Notes: generated by a model not told the origin, from the sequence alone. A stretch of 64,000 nt of DNA from DATEDA01 sp963820965 (GCA_963820965.1 CAWGCC010000015.1:54469-118468); one strand, 5' to 3'. Positions 44,752 to 53,781 are shown, counted from the stretch's first letter. Translations and numbers: made by a program.

Positions 44752-46014
44752 TCAGTCGTACAGATACACGGTGACCTCGGCGTCGGGGCCGTAGCCCTCG
44801 CTCTCCGCAGGAACGATCACGAAGCCATCCGCCCGAGTCGTCGAGGAGAGGATCGAGGCGCCGCTCAGTGCGATCGGCTCGACTCGGCCATCGACGAGCC
44901 GGACCCGGCAGTAGTCCACACGGCCCACGGCAGAGACGATCTTGCGGGCGACAGCGCCCTGGCGGGTGGCGTGCGGCCAGTCGGGCTTGCGCCCGCCGCG
45001 CAGCCGAATGCCGCGGCCGGCGAAGAAATCGTAGGCGCAAAGGCAGGAAACGGGATTGCCGGGCAGCAGGAAGACGAGGACCGCGCCGATCCGGCCCACG
45101 CCGGCTGGACTCGAAGGCCGCATGGCGACGCCGTGGAAGGCGAGCTCGCCCGCCTCGGCGAGCAGCCGGGGCGCGTGATCCTCGGCTCCGACGCTGGAGC
45201 CTCCCGACACCAGGATGACGTCCGCCCCTCGAGCGAGGAGCGCGTCGCGGATTCGCTCGGGGTCATCGCCGAGCCTGTAGTGCCTCTCGACCAGGCCGCC
45301 GTCGCGGACGACGAGCCCGCGCAGCATGGACGAATTCGCGTCGTACACCTCGTAGTCGGCTTTCAGCGTTCCGGGCGCGACCACTTCATTGCCGGTGACG
45401 AGAATGCGAACGCGCGGCCGTTGGACCACGTTCAATTGCGCCAGCCCGAGGGAGGCGAGCAGCCCGACGTCCTGCGGGCGCAGGCGCCGGTCGGTGCGCA
45501 GCACCGGCGAACCCTGGCGGATGTCCTCGCCGCGGCGTCCGACGTGCTGGCCAGGGGCGACGGGGCGCGTGATTTCGATCTGCCCCGCAGTCTCCGACGC
45601 GTACTCCGCCGGCAAGACCGAATCGAGTCCTTCCGGCATCGGGGCGCCGGTCATGATCCGCACCGCCGCGTTGCGCCGCACGGCGGCGGCAAACGGCTGG
45701 CCGGGCAGGGCCTGACCGAGCACGGGCAAGGCGAGCGGGTTGTACTCGCTGGCACCCGCAGTATCGGCGCCACGCAGGGCATAGCCGTCCATGGCAGCAC
45801 GATCGAACCCGGGCACGTCCAGCGGGGCGATTACGTCGGTGGCGAGGATGCGGCCGACTGCCTCGTCCAGGGGCACCGCCTCGTCGTCCAGACGCGAGGC
45901 GTGCCGATCGATCCAGCCCAGCACGGCTGGAACCTCGCTGCGCTGCCTGAAACCGTGCATGCGCACGTCGGCTGAAGGGGGCACGTCCTTGCGCATCAGT
46001 TTCCTTGCCGGCAA
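44752..46014 (-). CDS. moeA: Molybdopterin molybdotransferase MoeA
   Basis: Inserts molybdate into adenylated molybdopterin. The product has 420 residues, standard length. Motifs are PLDVPGFDRAAMDGYALRG, IMTGAPMPEGLDSVLPAEYA, RVRILVTGNEVVAPG, VILVSGGSSVGAEDH and FLLPGNPVSCLCAYDFF, followed by the C-terminal beta domain. It is transcribed away from modE and together with the MoeA-binding-domain fusion that follows immediately. Having two MoeA copies may separate Mo from W insertion, or give specialised enzymes their own copy. Confidence 0.93.
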   Translation of the reverse strand: MPARKLMRKDVPPSADVRMHGFRQRSEVPAVLGWIDRHASRLDDEAVPLDEAVGRILATDVIAPLDVPGFDRAAMDGYALRGADTAGASEYNPLALPVLGQALPGQPFAAAVRRNAAVRIMTGAPMPEGLDSVLPAEYASETAGQIEITRPVAPGQHVGRRGEDIRQGSPVLRTDRRLRPQDVGLLASLGLAQLNVVQRPRVRILVTGNEVVAPGTLKADYEVYDANSSMLRGLVVRDGGLVERHYRLGDDPERIRDALLARGADVILVSGGSSVGAEDHAPRLLAEAGELAFHGVAMRPSSPAGVGRIGAVLVFLLPGNPVSCLCAYDFFAGRGIRLRGGRKPDWPHATRQGAVARKIVSAVGRVDYCRVRLVDGRVEPIALSGASILSSTTRADGFVIVPAESEGYGPDAEVTVYLYD

Positions 46015-46141
46015 CTGCGCCCTGCCAAGAGGTCCGCCTAGCGGGTCCGATCAGGCGCAGCGCCACCTCGATTGTAGCGGTCGGGTCATGGTCCGACGCG
46101 GTAATCGGCAGGGACCGCGCGTTGGCATACGATGTCGTCCG

Positions 46142-46160
46142 GGCGCTCCCCGGGAGCGCC
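46142..46160. repeat. 9-bp palindrome ahead of modE
   Basis: GGCGCTCCC and its complement flank a single C (46142-46160), 28 bases before the modE start and just ahead of its ribosome binding site. Because moeA diverges here, it could be an operator or a hairpin in the modE leader. It does not resemble the A/T-rich ModE box. Confidence 0.45.
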
Positions 46161-46188
46161 GACGCGGACCAAGGAGATCTTGCCGGTG

Positions 46189-46608
46189 ATGCAGGACATC
46201 ATGCTGCGGGTAGCGCTCACGAGCCGGCACCACATCGGCCCGGGCAAGGTGCGCCTGCTCGAACTGATCGACGAGCTCGGCTCGATCTCCGCGGCCGCGC
46301 GCGCGATGGACATGAGCTATCGGCGCGCGTGGCTGCTCGCGGAGAACATGAACACGATGTTCCGCGAGCCGGTGCTGACGCCGGCGGTCGGCGGCATGCA
46401 GGGCGGCGGTGCCGTGCTGACGCGCCTCGGCCGCGAGATCATCGTCCGGTTCCGTCGCATGGAGGCTGGCACCCGCAAGGCGATCGCTCGGGATCTTGCC
46501 GCGCTCAAGTCGCGCACGAAGGCGGTGGCGCGGTCTCATGGGCGAAGACCGGGGGCGGCCGTCCCCCCTCCCCGGCTGTCGCGCGCCGCGCGCGTCAGGA
46601 GCCATTGA
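46189..46608 (+). CDS. modE: ModE-family molybdate-responsive transcription regulator, HTH domain only
   Basis: A 139-residue protein starting MQDIMLRVALTSRHHIGPGKVRLLELIDELGSISAAARAMDMSYRRAWLLAENMN. This winged helix-turn-helix is that of ModE and of the LysR-like N-terminal family. FREPVLTPAVGGMQGGGAVLTRLG continues the domain. The protein ends after a basic tail, and the two molybdate-binding Mop/TOBE domains of full-length ModE (about 260 residues) are absent. The AAGGAG site lies 18 to 13 bases upstream. It is convergent with modC and divergent from moeA. Confidence 0.85.
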   Translation: MQDIMLRVALTSRHHIGPGKVRLLELIDELGSISAAARAMDMSYRRAWLLAENMNTMFREPVLTPAVGGMQGGGAVLTRLGREIIVRFRRMEAGTRKAIARDLAALKSRTKAVARSHGRRPGAAVPPPRLSRAARVRSH

Positions 46609-46612
46609 CGCG

Positions 46613-47720
46613 TCAATCGAGGTCGAGCGGCGCGGCGGTGACGGAATGACCGTCGATGGCCACCGATTTCACGACCGCGTAAACCGGCCGCCCGGGCACA
46701 AGTGCCAGTCGGTCGATCGAATCCCGCGTGATCCGCGCGACGATCGCGCCCGCGCCGAGGTCCACTTTGACCTCGGCATATGGCCCGGTCTCCTGCGCGA
46801 TCTCGACGATCCGGCCGGCGAGCACGTTCTGGGCGCTGAGCGCCGTCGGCCGCTCCACCGCGAGGATGACGTCGCGCGCCCGGATGCGGATGCGCAGGCG
46901 CGCGCCCGGCGCCGCGTCGAGGCGCGGCAGGATGAGGATCTGGTCGCCGAACTCGAGACGCGTGATCAGGCGCTCGTCGTCGTGGCCCGCAACGCGGGTG
47001 TCGATAATCGCGCCAGCCTCGAAACGACCGAGCAGCGGTCGCAGGTCGAGTCGCCCGGACAGCGACCCGGGCGTGCCCTGCGCCGCCACGCGCCCCGCGT
47101 CCACCAGCGACGATCGTGTTCGCGAGCCTGACCACCTCCTCGAGGGAGTGGCTCACGTACACGATCAGGATGCGCAGCTCGTCGCGCAGGCGCTCGACGT
47201 ACGGCAGGATCTCGTCTTTCCGTCCCGCGTCCAGCGAGGCCAGCGGCTCGTCCATCAGCAGCACGCGCGGCTGCGCTAGCAGCGCGCGGCCGATCGCGAC
47301 GCGCTGCTTTTCCCCGCCGGAGAGCCGCGCGGGCCGCCGGTCGAGGAGATCCGCGATGCCGAGCAGGTCGACCACCGTGTCGAATGCAATCGGCCGGTCG
47401 GTCCGCGGCGCCCGCTTCCAGCCGTACCGCAGGTTGTCCCGCACCGTGAGGTGCGGGAAGAGCCGCGCGTCCTGGAAGATGTAGCCGATGCGCCGTCGTT
47501 CCACCGGCACGTCGATTCCGTTCGTCGAGTCGTAGAGGACGTCGCCGTCCGCCACGATCCGGCCTTCGTCGGGGCGGAGCAGCCCCGCGATCGCGGCGAT
47601 GATCGAGGTCTTGCCGGAGCCGGATCGCCCGAAGAGCGCCGTGACCCCGTGCTCGTCGGTGCGGAACGCCGCGTCAAGGCGGAAGCTGCCGAGCTGCTTG
47701 CGGACGGCGATGTCGAGCAT
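46613..47720 (-). CDS. modC: Molybdate ABC transporter ATP-binding protein ModC (one frameshift)
   Basis: ATPase of the molybdate importer. Starting at MLDIAVRKQLGSFRLD it has Walker A GRSGSGKT, the signature ARLSGGEKQRVAIGRALL and Walker B VLLMDEPLASLDA. At about 47104 the frame shifts: LANTIVA continues as VDAGRVAAQGTPGSLSGR in the next frame. The C-terminal Mop/TOBE molybdate-binding domain (SAQNVLAGRIVEIAQETGPYAEVKVDLG) runs to 46613. One missing or extra base accounts for it. It is the last gene of modABC. Confidence 0.88.
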
Positions 47721-47785
47721 CGGCCCGGATTGTCGCGCATATGCGGCAGCCGGCAGCGCGACCGCGGCTGCGGACCCGCGATCCA

Positions 47786-48472
47786 TCAGCCGCCGAGCAT
47801 CCGCTTCAGGCGGCGCGCGAGATGCTCGGACAGGATGAGCCCGGTGAGGGCGAGAGCGATCGAGAGCAGGGCGAGCCGGGCCGCGGCAGCCTCTCCCCCC
47901 GGTGTCTGGGTCGCGGTGTAGATCGCGAGCGGGAGCGTCTGCGTCTCGCCGGGGATATTGGACACGAACGTGATGACCGCACCGAACTCGCCGAGACCCG
48001 CGGAGAATGCAATCACCGCCCCGGCGAGGACCCCCGGAAGCATCAACGGCAGGGTGATCGTGAAGAAGCGATCGACCGGTTGGGCGCCGAGCGTGCGCGC
48101 CGCGTCTTCGAGGCCCGCGTCGATCGCTTCGATCGACAGCCGGATCGCGCGGACCATGAGCGGGAACGTCGTGACCGCGATCGCGAGCGATGCGCCGGCC
48201 GCGGTAAAGACGAGCCGGATCCCGAACCACTCGTTCAGCGGCTGGCCGAGCAGACCCTTGACCCCGAAGAGGACGAGCAGCAGATAGCCCACCACGACCG
48301 GCGGCACCACGAGCGGCAGGTGGACGATCCCGTCGAAGAGCGTCTTGCCCGGGAATCTCCGGCGCGCGAGAAGCCATGCGCACGCGATCGCGAACGGCAG
48401 GGCGAAGAGCACGCCCCGCGCGGAGACCTTGAAGGTCAGCCAGAGGGCCTGCAGCTCGGCGTCGGTGAGCAC
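47786..48472 (-). CDS. modB: Molybdate ABC transporter permease ModB
   Basis: Inner-membrane channel subunit of 228 residues with five to six hydrophobic helices. It starts at a GTG (MLTDAELQALWLTFKVSARGVLFALPFAIACAWLLARR). The permease EAA motif is IDAGLEDAARTLGAQPVDRFFTITLPLMLPGVLAG, which docks on ModC. It lies 2 bases after the modA stop. The C-terminus is RLKRMLGG. Confidence 0.94.
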   Translation of the reverse strand: MLTDAELQALWLTFKVSARGVLFALPFAIACAWLLARRRFPGKTLFDGIVHLPLVVPPVVVGYLLLVLFGVKGLLGQPLNEWFGIRLVFTAAGASLAIAVTTFPLMVRAIRLSIEAIDAGLEDAARTLGAQPVDRFFTITLPLMLPGVLAGAVIAFSAGLGEFGAVITFVSNIPGETQTLPLAIYTATQTPGGEAAAARLALLSIALALTGLILSEHLARRLKRMLGG

Positions 48473-48474
48473 GG

Positions 48475-49254
48475 CTACTTGACGCTGAACCCGGCCTTGC
48501 GATACACGGCCTGCGCCTCAGGACCGGTCAGGAAATCGAAGAATTTCCGGACCTCGGGCCGGTCGCGCTTGGCGAGGATCGCGAACGGATAGCTGATCGC
48601 CGGGTGCGAATCGGCCGGGAACGTGCCGGCGACGTTCACTTTGCCGCTCGCCCCAGCGTCGGTGCCGTACACGATCCCGAACGGCGCCTCGCCGCGCTCG
48701 ACGAGCAGAAGTGCCGCACGGACGTTGTCGGTGCGGGCGATCTTCGGTGCCACGGCATCCCAGATGCCGAGCTTCGTCAGTGCGTGCTGGGCATAACGGC
48801 CGACCGGGGCGTGCGCGGGATCGCCGGTGGCGAGCTTCCCGCCGCCGATCATTCCCGCGAGGTCGAAGCCGGACTTGATGTCGACAGTGCGCTTGTCGCT
48901 CGTCGGCGTGATCAGCACCAGCGTGTTGCCGAGGCGGCTCGACCGGGTCGACGCCTCTATCAGGTTCCGCTTCGCCAGGTAGTCCATCCACTGCTCGTCG
49001 GCCGACGCGAAGATGTCGGCCGGCGCGCCGCTCTCGATCTGCTTGGCGAGAGTGGAGCTGGCCGCGAAAGAGAACTTCACCGCTCCCACGCCCTTCTCCC
49101 GGTAGGCCTTCGCGATGTCCTCGAACGCGTTGGTCAGCGACGCGGCGGCGAACACGGTGACGTCCTGGGCCGCGGCGGCCGCGGCGGCGGCAGACGCGAG
49201 CACGACGGCGGCGAACGCCCGGCGGGTCAGGCGGAACCGAAGCACGGGCAGCAC
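48475..49254 (-). CDS. modA: Molybdate-binding periplasmic protein ModA
   Basis: Solute receptor of the molybdate importer, 259 residues. A signal peptide covers about residues 1-29 (ending AAAAAAQDVTVFAAASLTNAFEDI). The conserved FAAASLTNAFEDIAKAYRE, FSFAASSTLAKQIESGAPADIFASADEQWMDYL and PFGIVYGTDAG stretches supply the oxyanion-binding serines and tyrosine. It heads modABC. Two ModE-box-like dyads lie within about 250 bases upstream. Confidence 0.94.
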   Translation of the reverse strand: MLPVLRFRLTRRAFAAVVLASAAAAAAAAQDVTVFAAASLTNAFEDIAKAYREKGVGAVKFSFAASSTLAKQIESGAPADIFASADEQWMDYLAKRNLIEASTRSSRLGNTLVLITPTSDKRTVDIKSGFDLAGMIGGGKLATGDPAHAPVGRYAQHALTKLGIWDAVAPKIARTDNVRAALLLVERGEAPFGIVYGTDAGASGKVNVAGTFPADSHPAISYPFAILAKRDRPEVRKFFDFLTGPEAQAVYRKAGFSVK

Positions 49255-49280
49255 TCCCTCGCCAAATGGGTTGACGGCTT

Positions 49281-49304
49281 CGTCGTATTCTCTCGAATAT
49301 AACG
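49281..49304. promoter_or_regulatory. ModE-box-like dyad close to modA
   Basis: CGTCGTATT, six bases, then AATATAACG: the arms pair at 7 of 9 positions. The sequence is strikingly A/T-rich for this genome, 27 bases upstream of the modA start. The ATATAACG arm matches the known style of ModE operators (CGTTATAT and its complement around a short spacer). Confidence 0.55.
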
Positions 49305-49472
49305 TCTGGTCGCAATCCCGGCGGGATTCCCGCTTCCAGCGGCCCGGCCGGTCATGTATCTAGACCGGGCGCGTCCATAGCCTGGCTTCTGAGACGGCCG
49401 GGCCTCGACCACCCACCGCCGGACACCCCGCGCCCCAAACCGGTAGCCGGACGGGCCAGCGTCACTAGCTCG

Positions 49473-49496
49473 CGTAATATTCTGGAAGATATAACA
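49473..49496. promoter_or_regulatory. Second ModE-box-like dyad upstream of modA
   Basis: CGTAATATT, six bases, then GATATAACA: the arms pair at 6 of 9 positions. It lies about 220 bases upstream of modA, between modA and the end of the copper gene. The spacing and arm sequence are the same as in the nearer dyad. Confidence 0.5.
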
Positions 49497-49577
49497 ACTC
49501 CAGTCCTGCCTTGCCGGGCGTCGCGGCGCGAGCTCGCGCGCGAGCGGCTGCTTCACCTGCGTCGCCCCGTGCGCTGC

Positions 49578-51110
49578 TCAGCGCACTGTGAGCCGGGTGT
49601 GCAGCACGAGCTCGTCGAAGTCGGTGAGGCGCGCGTGGATGGTGATCGACCAGTCGCCGGCGAACGCGAGCTCGGCGCCCTCGAGTCGGTACTCGCCCGG
49701 CCCCGAACGCCGCGCCTGACGGAGGATCGGTTCCACGCCGGCCGCCGCGTTCTCGAACTCAACGACGACTTCGGCCGGGTCGAACGCCGCGCCGCCGGCG
49801 GTGCGGAACGAGACCGTGACCGCGTTTGCGCCGGCACGCGCGGGGGCGACCTCCAGCCGCGCCGAGTACTCGCCCTGCGCGAGCTCCACGAGCGCCCCCC
49901 GCGGGGGCGGCGTTTGCGCGAGGAGGCCTGCGGCGGCGATGGCTCCGGCAATCAGGACGAGCTCCCCGGTGACCGTCCATCGCAGCCCGCCGGCGGGATC
50001 CGCCCCATCACGCTCGAGGGAAGGCAAGAGTCGCAAGCGGTTCCGTGCGGCAAGGGCGAGCAAACCGGCGAGCAGCGCCGACTTGACGACGATCCAGCGT
50101 CCGTAGCCGCTCGCGACGAGCTGGTCCAGGGAATCCAACTGCATCGCGGCGAACGCAACGCCCCCCGTCATCAGCGCCAGCACCGCGACCGCGCCGAAGT
50201 TCGAAAAACGCCGCAGCGCGCTCGCTGCCTCCGGACCGATCGCGCGGCAGAGGATGGCGAGCAGCGCGACGAGCGAGCCGGCCCAGAACGCCGCGCCGAG
50301 AACGTGCAAGAGAATGACTGTCGCCGCGATCGCGCGCGGCTCGCCAGCGGCGGCGTGGCCCGTCAGCGCGAAGCCCGCGATCGACAGCAATGCGCCAGTG
50401 GCGAGCAGCACGCTATTCCCGCGGCTCGCCGAGCCGAACGCGCCGGCCGCGATCGAAGCGGCGCCAGCGCTCGTCGCGATCGCGGCGATCCCGCGCGTCG
50501 TCGCGAATCCCACGCGCCAGGACGCGCCGTCGCGGATGCTCGCGTCGAGCAGCGCCGCGCCGTGGAGGCCGACAGCTGCGATTGCGCTCCCGCCAGCGGT
50601 CGCAGCGGCGACCATCAGCACGACGCGCTGGCCCGGGAACGGCCGGACGGCAAGCGCGAACAAGGCGCCGCCAGCCGCAATAAGCAACGACAGATCGTGG
50701 ATGATGCGGAGCGCACCACGCAGCGCAGCGCCTGCGCCGACCGTGTCGAGTTCGCGCGGCACCGCCATCCGCTCCGCCCTGCCGATCGAAAACGCGATCG
50801 CGCCGCCGACCGGGTGCGAGTCGAGCGAGGTCACGCGGAAGCTCACCAGGTAGGGACCGTGCGGCAGTCCCGGAGGCAGCGCGGCGCGCACCGTGTCGCC
50901 CTCGGCCGCCGCGGTCAGGGGCGCGCTCGACCCCGAGCGATCGAGCAGGCGGATCGCGATCGGCCCCACCGGCTCGCTGAACCGCAGCACGATCGATGGC
51001 GGCGCCCGTTCCAGGACGGCGCCGTCGGCCGGCTCGGATGTGACCAGCGACGCATGCGCGAGCGCATCACCCGCCGCGAGCGCGAACGCAAGCGCGACGA
51101 ACCGAATCAC
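49578..51110 (-). CDS. CopC-CopD fusion copper resistance/import protein
   Basis: A 510-residue fusion starting at a GTG that overlaps the ycnI stop. A signal-like helix ends ALAHASLVTSEPADGAVL, leaving the CopC domain with an N-terminal His. The second copper-site element is TSLDSHPVGG (Asp and His). CopD follows as about eight membrane helices from residue ~130 to ~400. The last ~110 residues (GEYSARLEVAPARAGANAVTVSFRT to LHTRLTVR) form a periplasmic beta domain like the FixH/YtkA group. CopC-CopD fusions handle periplasmic copper; uptake is the usual model. Confidence 0.85.
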   Translation of the reverse strand: MIRFVALAFALAAGDALAHASLVTSEPADGAVLERAPPSIVLRFSEPVGPIAIRLLDRSGSSAPLTAAAEGDTVRAALPPGLPHGPYLVSFRVTSLDSHPVGGAIAFSIGRAERMAVPRELDTVGAGAALRGALRIIHDLSLLIAAGGALFALAVRPFPGQRVVLMVAAATAGGSAIAAVGLHGAALLDASIRDGASWRVGFATTRGIAAIATSAGAASIAAGAFGSASRGNSVLLATGALLSIAGFALTGHAAAGEPRAIAATVILLHVLGAAFWAGSLVALLAILCRAIGPEAASALRRFSNFGAVAVLALMTGGVAFAAMQLDSLDQLVASGYGRWIVVKSALLAGLLALAARNRLRLLPSLERDGADPAGGLRWTVTGELVLIAGAIAAAGLLAQTPPPRGALVELAQGEYSARLEVAPARAGANAVTVSFRTAGGAAFDPAEVVVEFENAAAGVEPILRQARRSGPGEYRLEGAELAFAGDWSITIHARLTDFDELVLHTRLTVR

Positions 51111-51631
51111 TGCCGGGGCGTGAGCCGCAGCGCCGGCGCGGGCTCGCGAAGATCGCGCGCGGACTTGCCTGGCTCCGGGATCTCGATCCACCGGTGCACG
51201 CCTTGCTCGCACTCCTGTACGACCGGGAAGTAGAGCGTTACCCCGGGCCGGTCCGGCAGCCGCATCACCACGGCGAATTCGTCGAAGTGCTCGTCGAGCA
51301 GGCGTCCGCCCGACCAGATGACTTCGCCGACTGCCTCGGTGATCTTGCCGCCGTGGCCGTCATCGACCGGCTGCGCGAGCTTCACGCGCGTCGTCTCGAC
51401 CTGCCAGCCCGGCTTGGGCTGCGGCTTGACCGAGACGGCACCCTCGGGGAGGCGCACCCGCACGCGCACCGTCGGGGACCCCTTGCAGCCGTGCCCGACG
51501 CGCAGCTGCGCCTTGAGGTAGCTGTGGGCGGGGGCCTCGCGCGGGTCGATCGTGACGTGTGCCGCGGCGGGCGGGGCTGCGGCCGCGACGGTGAGCGCGA
51601 GCGCGGCAGAGCGGAGGTGCGATCCGGTCAT
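51107..51631 (-). CDS. YcnI/DUF1775 copper-binding periplasmic protein
   Basis: A 174-residue secreted protein starting MTGSHLRSAALALTVAAAAPPAAAHVTIDPREAPAHSY. After signal cleavage an N-terminal His-Val-Thr-Ile-Asp follows, the copper site of YcnI. The body is a cupredoxin-like or fibronectin-like fold with KPGWQVE and VIWSGGRLLDEHFDEFAVVMRLPD. Its stop overlaps the copC-copD start. YcnI proteins bind Cu(II) and are co-encoded with copper transport genes. Confidence 0.85.
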   Translation of the reverse strand: MTGSHLRSAALALTVAAAAPPAAAHVTIDPREAPAHSYLKAQLRVGHGCKGSPTVRVRVRLPEGAVSVKPQPKPGWQVETTRVKLAQPVDDGHGGKITEAVGEVIWSGGRLLDEHFDEFAVVMRLPDRPGVTLYFPVVQECEQGVHRWIEIPEPGKSARDLREPAPALRLTPRQ

Positions 51632-51666
51632 GAGGTACGCCCTTGCAAGTCGGTTGAACATCGACG

Positions 51667-53712
51667 CTACATCCGCCACTCGAGCCCGGCGTAGACGGAA
51701 CGGCCGTCGCCCGGCCAGAACTGCGCCTGGTCGAGCCCGTTCGCGTTCGCGATGACGCCGGTCGTCGCGATGTACTTCTTGTTGCCGAGGTTGCGGCCTT
51801 CGACGAAGAACGACAGCCCCTTCGCCACCTGGCGGCCGCCCTTGAGGCCCCAGATCGCATAGCCGTCCGCGTAGAGGGTGTTCGCCATGTCCACCGGGGT
51901 GGCCTGCGGCGACCACTCGATCGTCGGGCCGACATACCAGCCGCCCGGGGGCTGGTACAGGACTTCGCTCCGCAGGAACTGCGGCGGAATGCCGGGGAGC
52001 CGGTTGTCGCCGAAGACGGCGTTGTTGCGGAACCGGAAGTCGTTCCAGAGATAGGAGCTCCGCCACACGACCTGCTCGGCGATCGTCACGACGAGCCCGA
52101 CCTCGATGCCCTGGTGCATCGTGCTCGGCGCGTTCACGGTGCCGAGCGGCTGGCCGGTCGGGCTGGTGAGCGAGAGCAGCTCGTTGTCGAGGTCGCTGTG
52201 GTAGTACGCGACGTCCCACTGCACCGCGGGCAGGAAGCCGCGGGTTCCGATCTCGAACGTCCTGCCCTTCTGCGCGCTCAGCGGCGTCACGTTCGGCCCG
52301 CCGGTCAGCTCGCCGAACGTCGGCGGCTCGTAGCTGCCGCTGTAGTTGGCGAACACGTCGATCGCCGGCGACGGCTTGTAGAGCACGCCGACCTTCGGCG
52401 AGAGCTGGTCGTAGCGCTGATCCACGCTCTGGTTGCCGTCCTGGAGGAACTGGTCCTCGAGCTTGCGCTCCGCGCGCGTCGCCTGCAGGCCGAGGACGCC
52501 CACCCATTGCGGCGTGACGTAGAAGCTGTTCTCCGCGTACAGCACGTAGTTCGACGAGTCCTGCTTCGACTGCCCGGTGCGCGCACCCGCCTGGCCTTGC
52601 ACGTTGACGTAGCGATTGTCGTCGACGGTGCCCCACTGCGGGATGAACCCGACCACGAAGCGGTTCTGGTGGCCGGCCAGCGGCGCCTCGGTCACGTATC
52701 TCAGCGCGATGCCGTAGTCGTTCGAGACTTGGTCGATCACCTGGAAGATCGGGTGCCACAGGTCCTTGTAGGAGTAGAAGGCGCTTGCCTCCAGCACCCC
52801 CTCTCCCATCCGGTACGCGGTCTTGTTCGCGACTCGGTAAAGCGGGAAGTCGCGCTTCTGCTGGCCTGCGAGGTTGCCGGGGTTCGCCTGCCGGGGGTTT
52901 GCCTGGGCCTGCGCCTTCGTGAGCGTCCCCGGCAGCTGCGAGTCGCTGTTGAGCGCGGTGAAGTAGAACCGGGTCTCGAGGTCGGGGTTGATCCGGATGC
53001 CCACGTTGCCGAAGAACCGGGCGTTCTCCTGCTGCGCCCAGTCGCGATACCCGTCTTGGGCGGCGTAGGACGCCATGACGTTGTAGTCGACGTTGCCGCT
53101 CACGCCGCCGGTCGATCCGAACACCTTGTAGTAGTCCCAGCTGCCAAGCTCGCCACGCACCCGCAGGAGGTCCGAGGTGTAGCCGGTGTTCGCGACGAAG
53201 TTGATCGCGCCGCCGAGGGTGGTCGCGCCGTACTGGAGCGCGTTGGCGCCGCGGAACACCTCGATGTACTGCAGGCCGAGCGGCTCGACCGCCTGCATGT
53301 CGAAGCTGCCGTCGGCGAGGTTCAGCGGCACGCCGTCCTGCATCAGGATGATCCCGCGGCCGTGGAACGTGCGCTGGATGCCGGAGCCGCGGATCGCGAT
53401 GCGCGCCTCGTCGGCGCCGAAGCGCGGCTGCACGAACACGCCCGGCGCGAAGGACAGCGCGTCCGAAAGCGTCGAGCTGCGGCCGGTCTCGTAGGTCTTC
53501 GGGTCGACGACCTCGGCGCCGCCCGGAATGCGGCGGATCTCCCGCTCGGCGCGATCGATCGACGGTACGGTCAGCGATTTCTCCGCCTCGGCGCGGACGA
53601 CGACCGGCTCGAGCCGGTGCGGCTCGCCGGCGGTCTGCGCGTGGCCGGCGGCCGCCGTGCCGAGGGCGAGCGCAGCGGCGACGGGACGCAGGCACGAAGG
53701 CGTGCGTGGCAT
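51667..53712 (-). CDS. TonB-dependent outer-membrane receptor (copper-type)
   Basis: A 681-residue receptor with signal peptide (MPRTPSCLRPVAAALALGTAAAGHAQ) and a plug domain. The plug has SIDRAEREIRRIPGGAEVVDP, LSFAPGVFVQPRFGADEARIAIRGSGIQRTFHGRGI and GAINFV. A 22-strand barrel follows with YSPTF-type and GFLPAVQWDVAYY elements and ends in SVYAGLEWRM with a terminal aromatic-X residue. It lies between copper genes (ycnI and copC-copD downstream, DUF2946 upstream), so I infer copper import like OprC/NosA; iron cannot be ruled out. Confidence 0.88.
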   Translation of the reverse strand: MPRTPSCLRPVAAALALGTAAAGHAQTAGEPHRLEPVVVRAEAEKSLTVPSIDRAEREIRRIPGGAEVVDPKTYETGRSSTLSDALSFAPGVFVQPRFGADEARIAIRGSGIQRTFHGRGIILMQDGVPLNLADGSFDMQAVEPLGLQYIEVFRGANALQYGATTLGGAINFVANTGYTSDLLRVRGELGSWDYYKVFGSTGGVSGNVDYNVMASYAAQDGYRDWAQQENARFFGNVGIRINPDLETRFYFTALNSDSQLPGTLTKAQAQANPRQANPGNLAGQQKRDFPLYRVANKTAYRMGEGVLEASAFYSYKDLWHPIFQVIDQVSNDYGIALRYVTEAPLAGHQNRFVVGFIPQWGTVDDNRYVNVQGQAGARTGQSKQDSSNYVLYAENSFYVTPQWVGVLGLQATRAERKLEDQFLQDGNQSVDQRYDQLSPKVGVLYKPSPAIDVFANYSGSYEPPTFGELTGGPNVTPLSAQKGRTFEIGTRGFLPAVQWDVAYYHSDLDNELLSLTSPTGQPLGTVNAPSTMHQGIEVGLVVTIAEQVVWRSSYLWNDFRFRNNAVFGDNRLPGIPPQFLRSEVLYQPPGGWYVGPTIEWSPQATPVDMANTLYADGYAIWGLKGGRQVAKGLSFFVEGRNLGNKKYIATTGVIANANGLDQAQFWPGDGRSVYAGLEWRM

Positions 53713-53781
53713 GGGTCTCCCTCCCAGGAAAAACGGCTTACTCGCGCCGCCCTTGCGGCGCGGCGCGAACCTGCTGCGGAG

